Source: Proteiniphilum sp. (GTDB lineage Bacteria > Bacteroidota > Bacteroidia > Bacteroidales > Dysgonomonadaceae). Taken from it: a stretch of DNA of 6,520 nt. The stretch spans positions 1 to 6,520 of the forward strand of contig JAIRSV010000078.1 of assembly GCA_031255275.1 (NCBI GenBank), read 5' to 3'. The notes beneath the pieces were generated by a model. It was given only the letters and a program-made list of their open reading frames with translations, searched no databases and had not been told where the DNA came from. Positions 6,354 to 6,520 of the stretch are shown piece by piece (position 1 is the first letter of the stretch; each line of letters opens with the position of its first letter). Made by a program: the position numbers and the translations under genes.

Positions 6354-6378
6354 ATCCGTCCTGACAGACAGGTTATTT

Positions 6379-6520
6379 ATGCAAGGAACGGAAAATCATG
6401 AAGGAGACCCGAAGGAAAAGGAAAAGGAGGAAAAGACGGGAGAGTGGTATGCCCTGCGGGTCACCTACAACAGGGAAATGACGGTGAAAGAGCATTGCGA
6501 CGCAAACGGGACAGCGTGTT
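6379..6520 (+). CDS. UpxY-family (NusG-like) transcription antiterminator, 5' part only
   Basis: Only the first 47 codons are in the window; the gene runs off the right edge. UpxY proteins are specialised NusG paralogs that bind transcribing RNA polymerase and let it read through the leader of their own capsular polysaccharide operon. After a charged, low-complexity stretch (residues 8-22, rich in K and E), the N-terminal NGN domain begins with EWYALRVTYNREMTVKEH (22-39) and continues to about DANGTAC. The WYxLRxxYxRE pattern is typical of this family. The ATG at 6379 is the only in-frame start between the stop at 6307 and the domain; no Shine-Dalgarno is present. A capsule or exopolysaccharide operon is expected immediately to the right. 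Plain NusG is less likely because of the long solo leader and the sequence pattern. Confidence 0.82.
   Translation, partial: MQGTENHEGDPKEKEKEEKTGEWYALRVTYNREMTVKEHCDANGTAC

Larger units (their letters stand above)
5135..6378. other. 1.24 kb divergent spacer with no intact gene
   Basis: This stretch separates the minus-strand pyruvyl transferase from the plus-strand UpxY-type gene. Reading both strands gives only short, unconvincing frames plus one apparent gene remnant (5842-5950, minus). Composition is patchy: AT-rich at 5135-5540, GC-rich at 5610-5760, a strongly AT-rich stretch at 5992-6023, then mixed. It holds promoter candidates for both flanking genes, several hairpins and a terminator-like repeat block, listed separately. 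At 5732-5743 there is also a small GCCT/AGGC stem with a GAAA loop, followed six bases past the stem (one base beyond its second C) by TTTT (5751-5754). Confidence 0.7.
6084..6378 (+). promoter_or_regulatory. Structured leader of the UpxY-type gene, probable antitermination target
   Basis: Long untranslated leaders between promoter and upxY are characteristic of Bacteroides capsule loci and are the region on which UpxY proteins act to prevent premature termination (established for B. fragilis). Visible structures in order: stem GTTCCTG/CAGGAGC with a 3-nt loop (6094-6110, one G-T pair), stem GTGT/ACAC with loop TTTG (6112-6123), a strong GC stem (6137-6164), CAAAAC/GTTTTG (6196-6218), a GC-rich stretch running into T8 (6255-6283), and a stem with T-run at 6324-6353. 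No start codon with a useful frame is seen within it. That it is the antitermination target is inferred from position. Confidence 0.5.

Overview
The window looks like part of a Bacteroidales chromosome, probably from one of the more GC-rich lineages (an Alistipes/Rikenellaceae-like genome would fit, but genus is a guess). Four things support this: a large secreted LacZ-type GH2 enzyme with an N-terminal ricin-type lectin domain, two exact matches on the + strand to the Bacteroidetes -7 promoter box TAnnTTTG in front of genes, start codons with A-rich rather than Shine-Dalgarno leaders, and the beginning of a UpxY/NusG-family antiterminator gene, the usual first gene of Bacteroidales capsular polysaccharide loci.

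Layout. Positions 1-220 are upstream DNA with GC-rich hairpins, a short element seen again near 5665, and the promoter and leader of the first gene. Positions 221-3808 (+) encode a 1195-residue exported RICIN-GH2 beta-galactosidase-like enzyme, closed by a strong intrinsic terminator at 3905-3938. Positions 4016-5134 (-), convergent to it, encode a polysaccharide pyruvyl transferase family protein in markedly AT-rich DNA. Positions 5135-6378 are a 1.24 kb divergent spacer without an intact gene. It holds promoter candidates for the pyruvyl transferase, long A/T tracts, a perfect 8-bp hairpin, a three-armed inverted-repeat/terminator block at 5759-5840, and what looks like the 3' end of a lost thioredoxin-fold gene on the minus strand. 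It ends with a -7 box at 6070 and a roughly 295-nt structured leader. Position 6379 to the window edge (+) is the first 47 codons of the UpxY-type antiterminator.

How it may work together. The right edge is most likely the start of a capsule/exopolysaccharide operon whose transcription depends on the UpxY protein overcoming termination in its own leader; the leader here does contain several hairpins, two of them terminator-like. The pyruvyl transferase is a surface-glycan modification gene sitting divergently just outside that operon, with the low GC typical of exchanged capsule cargo. The GH2 enzyme is a carbohydrate-degradation gene with no SusC/SusD or regulator visible here, so its link to the capsule region may be only positional. 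No tRNA, rRNA, CRISPR array, transposase or integrase was found.
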